64,000 bases of DNA from Cavia porcellus (taxonomy: Eukaryota; Chordata; Mammalia; Rodentia; Caviidae): assembly GCF_034190915.1 (NCBI RefSeq), contig NW_026947490.1:63973494-64037493 (forward strand). Reading direction: 5' to 3'. The translations under genes and the position numbers were made by a program. Positions 1 to 13,154 of this stretch are shown one piece after another (the first letter of the stretch is position 1; every line of letters begins with the position of its first letter). The notes below the pieces were generated by a model. It ran no database searches. It was not told the DNA's origin and saw nothing but the letters and a program-made list of their open reading frames with translations.

Positions 1-1285
1 GCAACCCCTGTGTGTGGTTTTTCTCTCTCAGCTCAAATGCTGCAATCTGAGAATAGAACAAAACCTGTATGCAGGGCTGTAGTGTAGGCAGCAGGATAAA
101 CACGCTGCCTAGGTGTTCTTGTACTTATGTGGGGACTTACTTACTGACAGATGCATTTTATTTTCCTTTCTAGTACCCCTAAATGCAACCTTTATACTTT
201 GTGTAGAGAGGAAAAGATACAACGTGACAGTGGAGGAGAATATTAGTGTTGGAAAGTAATATTTTAAACAACCTGTAAACCTTTCAAAGTTTGTATTATG
301 TATGAGTCTTAATGTTACAAAAATGACAATGAAGTGTGCTCCCCAATATTTCTAAGGTTTACTTAGCTAGGACTACCTCAAAGAATGAACAGCAATCATG
401 TGAAAATTACTGCCCTGAGATTTGGGTTGTAATTTAAAATTAACAGCTTCTAGGAACCATGCCTGAAACCTGGCAAAGTCTTTGAGCTCAGTTGTAAAAC
501 AGGGTCAGCTCTATTCACGCTTTTACATTTGCATTTGTCTTTCTGTAAAGACAAGGTTTTTAATAAAATAATTTCAGAATGCTCTTTGGTTATAATCATA
601 TTTACTGGGTAAACAAGCGTGAAAAGACCAACTGCTTCTTCAGACCACGTTTTGCTACATTATCAGTTGTCACTGCTTAATCTGGTACTGTGGATTTATG
701 AATGAACAGTGTGGGTCACCCTCTGCCATCAGCAGTTTTATGAGCATGGTAGAGTAAAAAGTATCTCCCTGTAGGCTGTGGGACTAGCCATTGTCCTTTT
801 CAAAAGAAGTCTCACTCTGGTTGAAGACCCTAAAACCCAAAGTTCTTGGCAACTACCAGTGTTTTTTCCCGTTTCCAAAGATAAAGATCTTCCCAGGAAC
901 TCTTTTCTTTACTTCTTCAGGTTTTCGAACTACCCCAAAGGGAAACTGAGTCACACGTCAGTTTCCCCGTGTTCCCAACACACTCCCGGTCCCTGGCTTT
1001 TCCCCTCCTTGATTCTCAAGGTCTTAGCACATAATGGGTCCTCACCAGTGCAGTTTTTCAAGACACCCTGAAGAATTATTTTTTATTTTGATGATTCTGA
1101 AAGATATCACATGCTTGTTTATGAGTAATTTTTAGAACTTTAAAAAAAAAACAACTAAGAACAAGAAAGTTCAATTACCATGGACTATGGAAGGCAAAGG
1201 CAGGTGTAATCTACCTTGTCCACCAGGAATAGACCAGAGGCTGGGCAGCTTCTAGGCATTTCTTTGCTGTGCTACTGATGGCTGG
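1..1285. other. Unique non-coding DNA
   Basis: AT-rich single-copy sequence. Open frames are short and lack family resemblance. No repeat, RNA gene or promoter recognised. Confidence 0.6.
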
Positions 1286-1785
1286 GACTGTGAGGGTTAA
1301 TTTTACATAACTTCACTGGGCCCAGTGGGCAAACAGTACTCTGGGTGGTTCTGGGGGTGTCTGGGGAGGTCTTTCTGGATGAGATTGACATTTACTGGAT
1401 AGAGCAGGGCAGGACAGCCTCCCAGACATGAATGCACTTGTTCAAACAGCTGAAGGTTCCAACAGAATCAAAAAGGCTCTCTCTCCCTTGAATAACACTG
1501 AACCCTTCTGCTTAACTGCTTTGGCACTGACTTCCTCTGCCTTTGGGTTTGAACTGGCTCGTGGCTCTTCCTGAGACTTGAGATTTCTGGGTTTTGGACA
1601 GGAATGTAAGACGACCTGGTAATTGTCAACCAGATCTTGACAACTGTCAGCCTCTGACTGGCAATATCATGGTCCAGTCCTGCACGGACCAATTCCTATA
1701 TGGATTTCCTCCCATAGGGACTATCTATCTATACACTGCACGTCCTACTGGTTCTGTTCCTATGGAGCACCTTTGTCTATGGCCT
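1286..1785 (+). repeat. Old mammalian interspersed repeat, unnamed
   Basis: Starts GTGAGGGTTAATTTTACAT, has TGGATGAGATTGACATTTAC in the middle, and ends with a short ATCT run and TACTGGTTCTGTTCCTATGG. This order matches a repeat common in placental mammals that I recognise by its phrases but will not name. Open frames in it are not coding. Confidence 0.6.
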
Positions 1786-2974
1786 TCTAGCTTTGTTCCA
1801 GAGTTCCACAGTCTCATTCAAGGGCATCATCTTTGTTGTCAGAAGAAAAATGTCTGAGCTTGAAAGCATAGGGACCTCAGGCATCTTTTAATTACACTCC
1901 TCATCTCCTGGCAGGGGAAACAATATCCCTGGCTATGGCTGCCTGACCCAGTCCACAGCTCATCCTGACCACAGGTCCTTGGCACTGCCCACTGCTGGTC
2001 CTATGCAGAGTTCCTCATGTCAGCACCAGGCTCAGCTAGAGAAGGGGAACATGGTGGGAAGTGACATAAGAGAGCACAGAGTTAGGGAGGACAGACCCAC
2101 AGACAGCTAGGTTAGGGAAGCGAGGCAGAGTCTATTCACAGAGCCCTGTAAACTTTCCTGGAACATGAATGGGAATGTACAGAACAGGAAATTCACATTT
2201 ATAAATAATTCACCCACCACTCCAGCTCTCTCAATTTCCAGCAAGCTTTTCTAAGATGTGTGAGCCCCGAGTGGACAGATTTGAGATGCGATAATTCACA
2301 TTTATCATTCTACAGACAGTGGTAGCACAAGGCTACCAGGATCAAATGTATCTGATGACAAAAACATGGCAGGGCTGATGGGACCTCTAAATGCCATCTA
2401 AGAACAAAAGAGGCCCCAGGACTACACTCTACAGTTACTGTTCTTGATATGTGGTTTTCTGGAAGAAATAACTTTCTCTGGCCTTCCTGTGTTTGAAAAA
2501 ACAAAAACAGAAATCCAGGTACATCTTGTGGCTTAAAAACTCACCAAAATTCCTGTAGGTGGAAGTATGCTTGTGTTAATGCTACTAAAATTACTTACTA
2601 TTCTTATTCTCTAGAGCACACGTTTTCTAGTGTTGTGGTTTGGAGTATGTATGTTTGTGTGCATGTTTACATAGGGGTCTTAAAAAACAGGGCAGTGCCT
2701 GTTCACCAAAGGAGCCATGCTGTTGGTCTTCTTATCTGGTGAGCATTAAAGGCTCCCAAAAGCCATGGTGCCGAGCCTGAGCACTGAACACAAAGCAAGA
2801 AGGTTTGTGGATACAGGACTGAGAGTTTCAAGCACTGAGACTGACGTCTACGATGAATATCTGTCTTCCTTTGCTGCCAGTGTCTTTAGAAAATGGGTCT
2901 TTCTGCTCCACACACCACAAGGAGAGTGAAATTTTAAAACAAAACAGAAAAATAAGCACTGACAGCGTGAATGC
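1786..2974. other. Unique non-coding DNA
   Basis: No gene seen. A stretch near 2,634 (TGTGGTTTGGAGTATG) could be a worn LTR start, too weak to annotate. Confidence 0.55.
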
Positions 2975-3545
2975 GAAGCTGGAACCTGCTCACTGCCCAT
3001 GGAGAGAAATAGAAACCGGGGCAGCCACTCTGGAAAACCATTTAGCAGGTCCTCACAAAGAGAACTGAAAATAATGTTCAAACAGAAACTGGTGTGTCAG
3101 CGTTCACAGTAGCATTATTCTTAACAGTCAAAAGTATAGAAACAAGCCAAATGTCCATCAATTGATTGATAAACAAGTGCTACATTTACTTAATCTAATT
3201 ACTTGGCGATAAAAGGATGCAGTAGTGGTACATGCTACAAATGTACATTCCCAGCATTATGCTAGGGAAAGAAACCAGACACAAAATGCTGCATACTGTA
3301 TGACTCCACTTATATGAAATATTGAGAACGGGCAGATTTCTAGGAGACAAAATAGGTTAGTGATTTCTCAGGACCACAGAAGACTGCTAATGGATATAGC
3401 GTCTAATACTGGGTAATGTGAATGCTTTGAAGTCAGTAGTGGTGAGTAGCTGTGAACATATTAAACACCACTGAAACGTACAACTTACAGGGTGAATTTT
3501 ATTTTTCTAAAAAGTACTATCTTTTTATAGATCCATTATTTCATT
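2975..3545 (+). mobile_element. Ancient LINE-1 (L1M-type) 3' end
   Basis: Phrases of the ORF2 end and 3' UTR of old mammalian L1s are present in order: TCTGGAAAACCATTTAGCAG, CCAAATGTCCATCAATTG, TGTATGACTCCACTTATATG and CACTGAAACGTACAACTTAC. Strongly mutated; no coding capacity. Confidence 0.8.
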
Positions 3546-6479
3546 AAAAAGATGACAAATACGACTCCTTAAAAAACAATAGAAGAAAGGATAGCGAGCC
3601 TACTTTTTTGCCTTGCTATTTATTTAACAAGTAGAATTTTCCCGTCTCGGTTTCTTGACCTGACTTCTTCATGTCTGTCTTTTCAGTCTTTGCTTATGAC
3701 TTACAAAGCTGGGGGCCCAGTGGGGCTACTCTTCACTTGTTCCACCTTCCACCTTTGCTGCTATCTTACACCCACCTCTGCTCCCAACAGCCTCCCTACC
3801 TCTGACACACGTTCTTATCTGGAGAAATCAGGCAGAAGAATTATAAAGCACAGAATTATAAAGCACTTTGTCAGAGGCAGTATTTATAGATAACCTCTGG
3901 GAATAAACCACTTAATGGAGGGAAGTGAAGGCATTTTCTTTGCAAACAGCTTTCATTTCATTGCATCTCTCAAGGACTTATGTGACCTCAAATAACTGCT
4001 AAATGGCACCTCACTTCTTTATTTCTATCAATAGACCCCTTCAGTTAAGAACTTAATTGCACTAAAATCTCACTGATGTGATTTGCTTCCCAAAAATTTT
4101 AAAAGGTTTGCTATTAGCATATGAAAATGTTCTAAAACTGGAGTAGGATGGTATTTGCACAACTTGGCAAACATTTATTAAAAACCATTGAATTATATAC
4201 TCAAAAGGAATACATCTTATGATATAAAAAGTATATAGCTTTAGGAAGTTGTTAAACAAAACAAGAGATAAACAAACCAGGGGCCTGGAAGCAGAGAGAA
4301 GCAGGCTGGGTTGTGAGTAGACGAGGATGGTGGGAGCCAGGGCTGGGCCTGCAGGGCATGCTGCTGTGTGTTCCTTAGTCACTCCTGCAGGTACTGTAGG
4401 TGTGGGGTGACGGAGATGGTGGCTCTTTTCTGAATTTCCAGAAGACATTTCTTTGAGACTATGAGTCAGCTAACCCTGGGTCAGCTTCCTCCTGGTGGGG
4501 ACAGCCCACATGCAGACAATAAGAGGATGTGAATGCCCATCACTCCACCCTGTTTCAAACCAGGAGAAACCCCTGAACAGCTGTCTCAGCTCTGGGGTTC
4601 TGGGAACAGGCCTTAGTCTTTGTGGAGACTGCTTTGAAACCCGAGTCCTCTGCCTTCCAGCCCTGGTTGCTTTGCTGGTTGCTGATCCTGGATTCTCTGC
4701 AGAAAACTGTTTGCACCCAAACCTCTGGTCCAGCGGCTGTTTCCAGGGAAACCAACTAAGACAGAGGCTCATTATATATTTTCTCTACATTTGCAAATGC
4801 TGAACATTTTTCATCATTAAGAAGTAAAAAAAGTTCAAAAGTTCCCCAAACGGAAGCTGCAAACTCTATGAAAAATGGATCAGAGACTCTAGTGAGTACC
4901 AAATTTGATATTCAAAGATAGAAAGAGATGGATAATATGGGGCAAGAAGACATCCCTGGATGCTCCTGACCCTCGAGCCAGAAGCCTGGCTCAGCACCGT
5001 CAGGGCTCACAGGGCTCTGACGCAAGCACTTGAGGCGTGCAGATGGGTTTGCTGAACTGGGATCTGTTCTCAGCCTCATGGTCAATGATCAAGAAAAGCA
5101 TGTGGTCTAAGCATTAAGAAAGGAAGACACAGAAATCTGAGTACTGAAGTTCTCAGAAGGCAACAGGATGCCAGGAAAGCGAGTCCCCACACTTGGTGGT
5201 AGAGTGCATTTGTTTCCTCCACTTGGTATAACTGTGCCCTTTATTAGAAAGCCTTAAGGCTGGAGGATAATTTCAGCAATTGAGTCATTTAGGATGCTGA
5301 TATGGGTCTACTTTAGAATGTGCTCCATATAGTCAGTCTACTACATTCAAAGGAGGATCTGGAAAATTCCCTTCCTTTGGAGAACCCAGTAGCCCCCAAT
5401 CACTTGGAATTGCCTTGCTTAAAACAATCAAACCCTCCAATCTTATTAGAACTCTCTGGTTATCTGATCATTGCTATCTCACTGTGGTCCATTAGATGAT
5501 CACTGTTACTCTACTACCAAGTCTCCAGCCAAAGGGAGGTAAATTACTGATTTAGCTAACTCACTGCTATGGTGTGCGTCCTATGCAAAAACCCAGTATC
5601 TCCCAAATGGGCACTGCCTCCTCGGTTCCCAGAATTTGTCCCAGAACCACCTTGGTTCACCTACTTTGCCTGGTTCTATCTCATCCTTCTCCAGCTTTAG
5701 GCTCAGCTGGCTCCATCAATCTCTGTTGTCTGCTAACCTTGGATCAAACTTTTCCCCCAAAATGTCAGACTGCATCTGTAATAAACATGTATGATTTTTC
5801 CTTGTCACACAGTGCAGCAACTAATTACATACCAGTTACACTGATTTTGGTATTGTAAGAAACAGGCGGATGTGTGTAGGTTGTGCATAAACACTATGCT
5901 ATCTTATATAAGTTTATATAAGGGATTTGGGCCCTGGCAGGTTTTGGTACCCTCAGGATTCCTGGAACTCATTTTTCCTGGGAATTGAGGGATGGTTATA
6001 CCTAAAATACAGCCTTCTCTCCCTGTGAATTTCCCTCATAGCCTAGTCCCTTGGTTTAATTTTCACACCACCCCAAACTAGGAGGGCTGGGAAGCATCCC
6101 ACAAATGGAGGGCAGAGGATGGACCTGGGGGGAGCCATTGCATATGGGCCAAAAAATATACCGAAGAAAAGCAGGAAAATAATACTTCAAATGGCAGAAC
6201 AAAAAGCACAAAGGTCTGTCCTGTTACAATCCCTATTATTATATAATATTTTCACAAGTTAGAAAATAGATTTGTCCTAAGTAATACCACCTTTCAACTC
6301 ATGCTAATTGTGAATTCTGCCCCTTTCAAGAGCATTTGTGCAATTTCACTTAGCTTTCACAGGCAGGTTATTACTGGACTTAATACCAGGATAAAAACAG
6401 GTTACAAAAGAATACGTGATTTGGTTGGTAAGATGCTGAGATGAGATAAACGGTCTGTGAGATTAAGGTTCAAGGCTTT
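3546..6479. other. Unique non-coding DNA
   Basis: Open frames up to 128 codons (4,062-4,448, minus) have no recognisable domain, and overlapping frames on both strands near 4,470-4,800 argue against coding. No repeat recognised. Confidence 0.55.
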
Positions 6480-7625
6480 TAAATTTTTCTGATTACAAAC
6501 AGTAAATGTTCAGTATAGATAATATAGAACATATACAAGCACACAAAACTTTAAACTATCACATAAAACACCACACCCAATAGTACCCACAATTACATTT
6601 TACCATTTTTCTTTTTCCTTTATACTAAGATCGTTTATATAATATATAAACTTATATGTACATATATAGTATGTTGAGCTTTTCAGGAAACACTAAAATA
6701 TCATCTGTTCTAATATTCATGAAGGTGATTCATAAAATAATTTAATGCTGGCATAATATTCTGATTATAGAATAACTTCTTTTTAACAATCCACTCCTCA
6801 ATAGATAATTTTCTTATTGTAAATAACAATGAACAGAACAATTTGATTTAAACATCTTTGCTTACATGTTATATTACACCTTTGGGTTACATTCCTAGAA
6901 AAAAAATTACAGCACTAGACAAAATACTAAGAGGCAAGAAAATGCTCATCTTCATTCCCACCGAAAGTCTAATCTTTTAATTTTAATCTTTATCTATTTG
7001 ATAGGCTATGCACATAACTTTAATTTCCGTTTCTTTAATAATGAAATTGAACATTTAAAAATGTTTGTAAATCATTAATTCATCTATGTTATTCTTCAAA
7101 TGCCTTGTTCACTAACTGCATTAAAATATCTTCTTATTCATGGAAATTATGATGAGCTCTTACATTGGGAAAGCTTTACCCCTAAAGTCTGTTATAGTCT
7201 TTGAAATATTTTTTTCAATTTGATGGCTGTCTTCTAATTATATCTTCCATGTTCTGTCACCTGCAGTTTGTTCTAAATTGGATAATTAGATATGCACACA
7301 TATTCTTCCGCTAGTTCTTTTTTTTTTTGAGAACAGGCCTTCTATCTTTCAAAAATAGTATTTCTTCCCAAAGATTTTGTGATTTAAATTTCAACTTTAC
7401 ATTAATTTGTAAATTATTTTACTTAGAAATTGTATTAATTTACCCTAAGTGGTGTTAATTTATTAACCTGTATTTAGTCAAGTATTGAGTTTATTTTCGC
7501 ATATAGAGTACAAGTCTCTTGGGTTCGTTAAACTTTAGGTAGTAATTCTCCTGTTTATTTTAGTTACTACAAAAGCCATTCTGAGCATATTTCTTGTTTA
7601 TTTGTGCTGATCTTGTAGTTCATGT
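6480..7625 (-). mobile_element. Ancient LINE-1 (L1M-type), antisense
   Basis: AT-rich region whose plus strand carries complements of old L1 ORF2 phrases: GTTACATTCCTAGAAAAAAA, CATCTTCATTCCCACCGAAA, ATTTGATAGGCTATGCAC and AATGAAATTGAACATTTAAA. The reading frames are destroyed. Boundaries are approximate. Confidence 0.68.
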
Positions 7626-10154
7626 CCCTATTGGAGAAGCACCTGTCAAGCCTAGGATCTGAGAATAAGTTATGATCACTGGTAACCTTCAACTGCTCTA
7701 CAAATAAACACTTCTAATATAAAATGCCAACAACAGACATCACCAGGGCACAGTGATGGAGCTAACACCATGGCTGGAAGTACCAGCCAAGACCAGGGCA
7801 GATTCCAGCCCAGACCCCAGGGGTCTGGGCAGGCCAGACAAGGAGGAATGGCGAAGGGACATCAAAGCCTGGGGGCTCCTGCTAGACAGCAGAGCCTGTA
7901 GCTAAAGAAAAACTTTGCTTTGTAACAATTTCACTGATGACAAAGACGTGGCACTCTGCACAGGCACACTCCGTGTCTGGATTTCATTTTAGAATGGTCC
8001 TTCTGGTATAAAAAGTAGAGCCATGGTGGCAGACTTAGGCATGCGAACTGCAGAGGGCTGCTGCTGTCATTAGAAGCCCTAAAAGGTTTGCCATCACTAG
8101 ACTGGGGGAAGACCAAGGCACAGACACCATTCAGAGGCTGCTGTTCTCCCAGTCCAACAGAAAGATGTGGCAAGATCAGCCCAAGGAGCAACAGGGAAGG
8201 AAAGAAAGAAAAGACCATGAAGCAGCAGCAGAACTGGGCGAGCCACAGACTGTGGGAGACGGGAGGAAGTGGGCCACAGAACCTTCAGGGAGAGTGTGCC
8301 AGGGTCTACGTCTGGCCCCCTGCCCTTCCACCTGAAGCTTGGCAAAGGCAAGTGACCCTGCAGCTGCTCCTACTGGAACTGGCCGGAAAATGCTGCTGTT
8401 TTCTTGGGCCCTTGTTGGGGTCTGTACCTGGACCCCTAACCCCCAAACAGGTGCATGGCTAGGGCTCAAAGGAGTGAGACATTGAGCATGATCTTTACGG
8501 CTGCAGGAGGAGTGAAATCCTCGGCAGAGCTCCTAACTGTGCTAGCCGCCGGCCAACTGACCCTGGGCAGCCGGTATTTAATCAAAACAAGCAAGGAGTT
8601 CAGTGAACAATGGAGGAAACCTGAGCAGGATCTTGGGAGGGGTTCAAGGACTCCTCAGAGCAATGGACGATGCTAATTAAGGAAAAACTATCCAAAGGCT
8701 CTAGGTGACCTCAGCTGTGGCCCATCTTGCCCCTTCTGGTGTCTCCTGTTCTCAGTTCAATGCTGTCTGGGCTACACCACAGCCCTGCACATGTACTCAG
8801 CTTCAACAGCTCTAACAGGCACTAGGCTACAATGAACCAACCTGGCAGCAAGCCACGGCCATGGTCTGACTGCTCCACGGAAGCAGAAAACGAACCAGCA
8901 AACACAGAGAAGGGGTGAGGGAGGGTGACCAGGAGAGAGAAAAAGGACACAAGAGAAGAATGCAGTGGCTCAGCACCGTGTGGATCTGTTCATACCCAGG
9001 CAGATGCTCAGTTCAGCTGGTCGCAGGCCAGTTCTTGATGAGGTTCCTCACTTGCAACCAAAGGAATCTCAGCAAGCACAAATGCCTGCTACTCCAGCAT
9101 GGGGAGCCAGGTGGATAATGATGCTATTCATCAGGAGAAGGAAGACGGGAAGGAGACAATATCCAGGGTGAAGAGTGTCAGTCTGGAATCAGATCTTGCA
9201 GATAAGTCCAAGTGAGTGCACATAGCAGGTGCTTATACATAAGCACGTAAGGTTGGTTTCCTTATTTATTTTTCATGCATTCTTTGTTGGGTTTGTATTG
9301 AATATTTTTCAACATTGCAAAAATACAAATCCCTATTTAGGAAATACTACAACCATAATGATACAATTGTATTATGGTTTTAAAAATGCATTGCTTACAA
9401 ATTAATAAACTGCACCACCTTCACTCAAGCACAGCAGTTATGTGAATAAATGAACTAACGCACATGTTATGAGGTTCATCCGTTCTCCAGTTAGAGACGG
9501 CAAGGTGGGGCTGTAACAGTGCGGAGGGGAAAGAGAGATGAGGAGAGAGGTTCACGGTCCTCCTCATGGGGGAAGCAACACGTGGGCTGCTTAGAGCAAC
9601 ACAGCTCCAGAAGTCCTGGCATCTGGCAGTAGGATGGAATTCCCTGGACACAAAAGGGCACATTTCAGGACACACTGTGGACCTGGCTGTCCTCCACATT
9701 CACTCCCAGCTGGTGCCAAGTTTCAACCAAGAGGAGACACAGCCTTCACTGGCTCAGGGCTCTTCAAGGTGCCCACAGTGGAATTTCAATAAAAACTGGC
9801 TTAGCCTGCCTTTCCCCTGCAATCTGAGCACACTGCCAGCCATCTCTCAACCCCACAGTGATGGGGGCCCAGAGGGTAGGAAGGGGCATTGCAGGGTTCA
9901 GCTATTCAATTTGTTCCTTAAAAGAGATGTCAAGTGTGTTGGCCCATATCTCTTGGAATTAGAACCTGCCGGCCTCCCAGCCTGGTTTGGTGCTCCCTCC
10001 TGAGGGGACAGCAAGGCATTGGGGTTTGGTGACCATGACTGAATGGGACAGAGATGTCTGGTGCTACCGGGTGGCTGAGTCACCAGCTTCTACTGGTGCT
10101 GTCACTTGGGATGGCACAATAAAGGGGAAGAGCGAAGATCTTTCTCTGCTTTTT
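7626..10154. other. Unique DNA, relatively GC-rich
   Basis: Frames of 124 and 145 codons (8,088-8,462 and 9,566-10,003, plus) look chance-like: low-complexity composition, no motifs, overlapping frames on the other strand. A possible regulatory element is noted at 8,440-8,700. Confidence 0.5.
8440..8700. promoter_or_regulatory. Possible conserved regulatory element
   Basis: Repeat-free stretch with AACAGGTG (E-box), GCCGCCGGCC, TTTAATCAAAAC (TCF/homeodomain-like) and GAACAATGG (SOX-like). The CpG-bearing GCCGCCGGCC is unusual for its CpG-poor surroundings. Open frames across it look non-coding. Confidence 0.22.
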
Positions 10155-10330
10155 GCTCAGTGAATCCAAATAAGATACTTCATCGCTAGGACTCACATCC
10201 ATAAAATGGGCACAGAAACTGCACCTGTCTTAGAAGATCATTAGGAAGACTAAAATAACATATAAAAAACTAGTCACGCAAAACAAACTCTTGACAATTG
10301 TTAGCATTATTATCATTAATATGATATTGC
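10155..10330 (-). mobile_element. MIR SINE, antisense
   Basis: TCACATCCATAAAATGGGCA, TAGAAGATCATTAGGAAGAC and GTTAGCATTATTATC on the plus strand are MIR complements. Confidence 0.65.
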
Positions 10331-11584
10331 ACTAAGGTACCTCGAGCTAAGAGGATGCTTAAGCTCATATCTTTCCTTCATTCTTTCCTTACTGAATGCT
10401 TGTTTTGTGGCAGGAAGTCTGCTGGGTGGGGGGAGAGACCTGTGTAAAAGCCCATATCCACCAATCAAGAACGACTCAGGCTCAACCAGTTCTAACAGGT
10501 AACTATAGTGGGTACACAGAACACAGTCAGAAAAAGCGTATCTACTATTAGTAAGAAAAATAGCCTAAGTTAAGGAATAAAATGGTCAGCACACAAATTT
10601 GGGCCACACACTTCTCTGTGCTTGGTGAAAGCAGGTCACAAATGTGGTTCTGAGATGTTTCTCATAACTAAATCGAACAGTGTGTCATACAGCAACTACT
10701 TAAGAGAAGTCCAGTGATCTAGGGCTCCAGACTGAGTCCCGTGGCTCAATCCACAGACTGTTACAGCTTAGGATTTGATCTCTTCACTCTTAAATCTCAG
10801 GCATTTCAAAATCATGTAGATAACTTAGAAAATGTACATAGAATGGCTGTATATAGATGACATAAGTATGGCATTGAGAGTCATAATAAGACAAAAATCT
10901 GTTTTCCATTCTTTGGCTAAGGAAAGCAAGTTAATTCAGAAACCATCAAACCATGTGAGCCAAATGGCTCAAACAAATACTAACACACAGGGTCATTAGA
11001 AACAAATTGGATTGGGGTACACAGCATAACATAAATGAAACTTACTGAGGGGGGAGCCTCTGGCTGGCATTTTAATCAATGTTTCCAGAACATTACCTGG
11101 TACTATAATTCATCTATGGCCCCAGACACTGTGCAATGGTTAATTGCGAATGTCACCAAGGACTAAGGACACAGACCCAGGATCTAATTATTGCCAAGCC
11201 TGGCAGAAATTCAATCAATTAATGAAGCAGCTCTTTGCCACAAACTATTAGAAGCTTCACGCAGGCTTCCCCTCTCATTTTCCCGGTTTCCTGAAACTGG
11301 GCGGTCATCTGTAACTCCTACCCAGCATTCATTTCAGTTTTAAATTCTGTCTACTTTTGCTCTCAATATTTCTGATTTTTTCTTTTGGCTTCAGCTCCAC
11401 TGTTACCAAGGAGGCTGCCTTCCTTGCTGCTCGGGGGTGGGGATGGCTTTCTAGCTATGCTTCTTGCAGACTGGTCCTCCTCAAGTCTATCTTCACATTC
11501 CCTGGCACCAGCAAGAAACAGTATGCTCTGCTCCAAGTTGGAGGTGTGGGTTCGGTATGAAGATCAGAATGCAGGAGGGACACC
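10331..11584. other. Unique non-coding DNA
   Basis: No gene or repeat recognised apart from the homeodomain-motif cluster at 11,095-11,260. Confidence 0.55.
11095..11260. promoter_or_regulatory. Possible conserved enhancer: homeodomain-motif cluster
   Basis: Unique sequence with four TAAT/ATTA cores in about 110 bp (ATAATTCAT, GTTAATTGC, CTAATTATTG, CAATTAATGA), outside any recognised repeat. Such clustering is typical of developmental enhancers. Inference only. Confidence 0.28.
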
Positions 11585-11765
11585 TCAGCATTCTAAGTCA
11601 CTGCTGTGTGCCAGGGTCTATGCTTGGGATTTTATGTATCCGTAGAACTGCCCAGTTTTTGAAGGATATACTATTATCATGTCTATTCAACAGGTGAGGA
11701 AACTGAGGCTACAAGAGGTTGTGACTTATCAGAAGTAGATGTTGGACCTAGAGTAGCAGAGTGAA
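11585..11765 (+). mobile_element. MIR SINE
   Basis: CACTGCTGTGTGCCAGGGTC, ATTATCATGTCTATTC and GGTGAGGAAACTGAGGCTAC are MIR core landmarks in the right order. Confidence 0.78.
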
Positions 11766-11839
11766 CCCAAACGAGGCCCATTTTGGCTCCAACACCTACG
11801 CTGTCAATCATGATCTCTTCCACATCTCCCTGTCTCTCG

Positions 11840-12445
11840 GGCAACCATCCTGGCCTGGACACATCATAACTAGGTCACTGGCTCACTCACAGAAGCCTCC
11901 TAAAGTTCTCCCCGCCTCCACCATTGCCCATAGCCCACGTCCAACAGAACAAAAGAGCCACAGTGGTGCCTTTCAAATCTAAATCAGATCACGGTTTGCC
12001 TCTGCTAAAAATTTTCCAATGGCTCTGCATTTTTCCTAGAGTCAATTTAAAGTCTAACTGCTCACACTCAACCACTTGCTCCATTCATCTTGAGCCTCTT
12101 CTCCTCTCACTCCTCCCCAGCTTCCCTGTCGGTCCTTTGCCACCCTCCCACTTCTCGTCCTCACTTACCATGCCCCGGCCTACAATGCACCTCCCCCAAA
12201 TCCACTACCCTCACTCTCTGTCTCCTGTAAGTCCTTGCTCAGCTGTCGCCTTCCCATTGAGGTCTACCAACCAGCCCTCCCCTTCGAATCTGTACTCCTT
12301 TATTTTTCTATAATCCTCAGCACCTCATACTACAGTGCTGGCTTATTTATTATGTGTTTGGACATTGTTTTTCCTGCTCCACAGAGGGAGAATTTTATTG
12401 TGTTTTGCAACCTACAGCTGCTCCTGGCACAAAGTGCACAATTTA
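11840..12445 (+). mobile_element. L2 LINE 3' end
   Basis: Pyrimidine-rich sequence with CCTTGCTCAGCTGTCGCCTT, CCATTGAGGTCTACC, ATTTTTCTATAATCCTCAGC and GGCTTATTTATTATGTG follows the L2 3' region in order, ending near GCTCCTGGCACAAAGTGC. Very old; no open frame of the element survives. Confidence 0.72.
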
Positions 12446-12615
12446 TCAAGATTCAGTGGATAAGAGACACACACGGGACTGCCCTGGTCCCATTTTCCAA
12501 AGCTCCATTATTGTGGCCATTCTATTATTCCCAACCATGATGACAGGAAGGTACAAAGAATGCATCAGTCAGAATATTAACAGCTTTACTAAGGCAGAAA
12601 GGACTATTTCAATTA

Positions 12616-13152
12616 CAGTAGATCCTTGATTTATGAACTCAATTCATTCGCAAGGGTTGGTTGTAACTCAAGTTGGTTGTAAGTCAAGACTGCTTCTGCC
12701 TCACCAAGTCTTGACCTTTCAGAACTAAAAACTAGTCTAAGATTGCCTGTTAACACTTTTTTTTGTACCAGGGATTGAACTCAAGACCTCGTACTTGCCA
12801 GGCAGGCACTTGTGCCACTAAGCTATATCCCTGGCCCCTATACTGTTCTTTTCAGTTGCGTTTCCTTTCTTTCCCTTCTCTTCCTTTCTTAGCTTCTTTT
12901 CTAGTCTTTTTGGTGCCATTTTGATAGCCATAATTATATAAAGCACTGACAGAAATCGCAAGCACGAATGTGCATCTGAGCTTAGACTGATGGTTACCTG
13001 CGTTTTCCTGGCATCATGAGTCTTTGTTTACAATCACACAAGCGGCTGCATTTGGATCAAAACTCAAGATCTTGGTCTTAAGTTAAACCTAACATTCTGG
13101 TCACACCCAAGTTGTTCGTATGTCAGGCCAGTCATAACCCAAAGGTCTACTA
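12616..13152. mobile_element. TA-flanked Tc1/mariner-type (probably Tigger-like) DNA transposon fossil
   Basis: The left end CAGTAGATCCTTGATTTATG matches the complement of the right end at 16 of the first 21 positions (terminal inverted repeats). Both ends are bounded by the dinucleotide TA (12,614-12,615 and 13,153-13,154), the target duplication of Tc1/mariner elements. Without the nested SINE (12,757-12,838) it is about 455 bp, a non-autonomous size. No transposase remnant is seen. The exact subfamily is not named. Confidence 0.75.
12757..12838 (-). mobile_element. tRNA-derived SINE splitting a DNA-transposon fossil
   Basis: Plus strand shows the T-tail, then GTACCAGGGATTGAACTCAA and the complement of the A box. 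It lies inside the TA-flanked element at 12,616-13,152, so it is younger than that element. No clear target duplication seen. Confidence 0.82.
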
Positions 13153-13154
13153 TA

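Noticed and set aside
4062..4448. 128-codon minus-strand open frame
   Set aside because: Low-complexity I/F/Y-rich end caused by AT-rich DNA; no family resemblance.
9566..10003. 145-codon plus-strand open frame
   Set aside because: Opposed by overlapping frames on the minus strand and lacks any motif; GC-rich DNA gives such frames by chance.
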